The notes under the pieces were generated by a model, which saw only the letters and a program-made list of their open reading frames with translations, searched no databases and was not told the DNA's origin. Shown here in pieces: positions 63,961-64,000 of a stretch of DNA of 64,000 nt. This stretch comes from Balaenoptera acutorostrata (taxonomy: Eukaryota > Chordata > Mammalia > Artiodactyla > Balaenopteridae), in assembly GCF_949987535.1 (NCBI RefSeq), contig NC_080078.1:49316207-49380206 (forward strand), read 5' to 3'. How positions within the stretch are numbered: the stretch's first letter is position 1; each line of letters opens with the position of its first letter. The position numbers were made by a program, and so were the translations under genes.

Positions 63961-64000
63961 TGCTGGTTGCAGGAATCTGGGAGATGCACAGAAGAAACCC

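Larger units (their letters stand above)
29370..64000 (-). other. ISM1: ISM1 intron 1, partial (at least 34.6 kb)
   Basis: The only boundary seen is the acceptor TGTTTTAG next to exon 2. No signal-peptide exon, CpG-rich promoter or second gene is visible in this stretch. Regions without any element that I can name include 30430-31640, 31830-33280, 34360-37770, 38780-39560, 40850-41200, 41520-42600, 47070-49370, 49670-52580, 54670-57550 and 58850-61320. Open frames there look random and have no domain, codon bias or splice context that I could detect. Confidence 0.8.

Noticed and set aside
29370..64000. ISM1 exon 1 (signal peptide)
   Set aside because: I looked for a GC-rich minus-strand exon with a start codon, a Leu-rich stretch and a phase 0 donor. 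None was found, so it lies beyond the window.

Overview
This is mammalian nuclear DNA holding most of one protein-coding gene, ISM1 (isthmin-1), on the minus strand. The rest is intron and interspersed repeats. There is no operon-like organisation, CpG island, or second recognisable gene. The repeats point to a cetartiodactyl: three CHR-type tRNA-derived SINEs, cetartiodactyl-type L1 3' ends, and a mariner close to the type known from cattle. I saw no BovB LINE and no Bov-A/ART2 SINE. That favours a whale, dolphin or hippo over a ruminant, but this is an inference from repeat content and names no species.

ISM1 layout, read right to left on the minus strand: exon 2 (29130-29369), exon 3 (19876-20140), exon 4 (11784-11927), exon 5 (7816-7905) and the final coding exon 6 (stop at 551, acceptor after 1068). 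A putative 3'UTR continues to the left edge of the window. All five exons are open and have AG acceptors; the four donors in the window are GT. Their phases join exactly and give 418 residues. The human protein is about 464 residues, so the missing part matches exon 1 (signal peptide, about 46 residues). That exon must lie beyond position 64000, because nothing between 29370 and 64000 looks like a GC-rich signal-peptide exon. Intron 1 is therefore at least 34.6 kb.

The encoded product is a secreted glycoprotein. Exons 2-3 encode a divergent linker, exon 4 a thrombospondin type-1 repeat, exon 5 a short spacer with an N-glycosylation sequon, and exon 6 the AMOP domain with an RKD tripeptide.

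The introns hold MIR, L2, L1, MLT1-like LTRs, MER5A-like hAT fragments and simple repeats. Notable structures are an 82-bp minisatellite (3783-4096), a disabled mariner with both inverted ends (39566-40847), several retroelements with readable target-site duplications, a pure poly(A) insertion with its own duplication (34302-34358), and homopolymer tracts on both sides of ISM1 exon 5. I found no convincing new biological system. The findings are modest structural and evolutionary observations, ranked accordingly.
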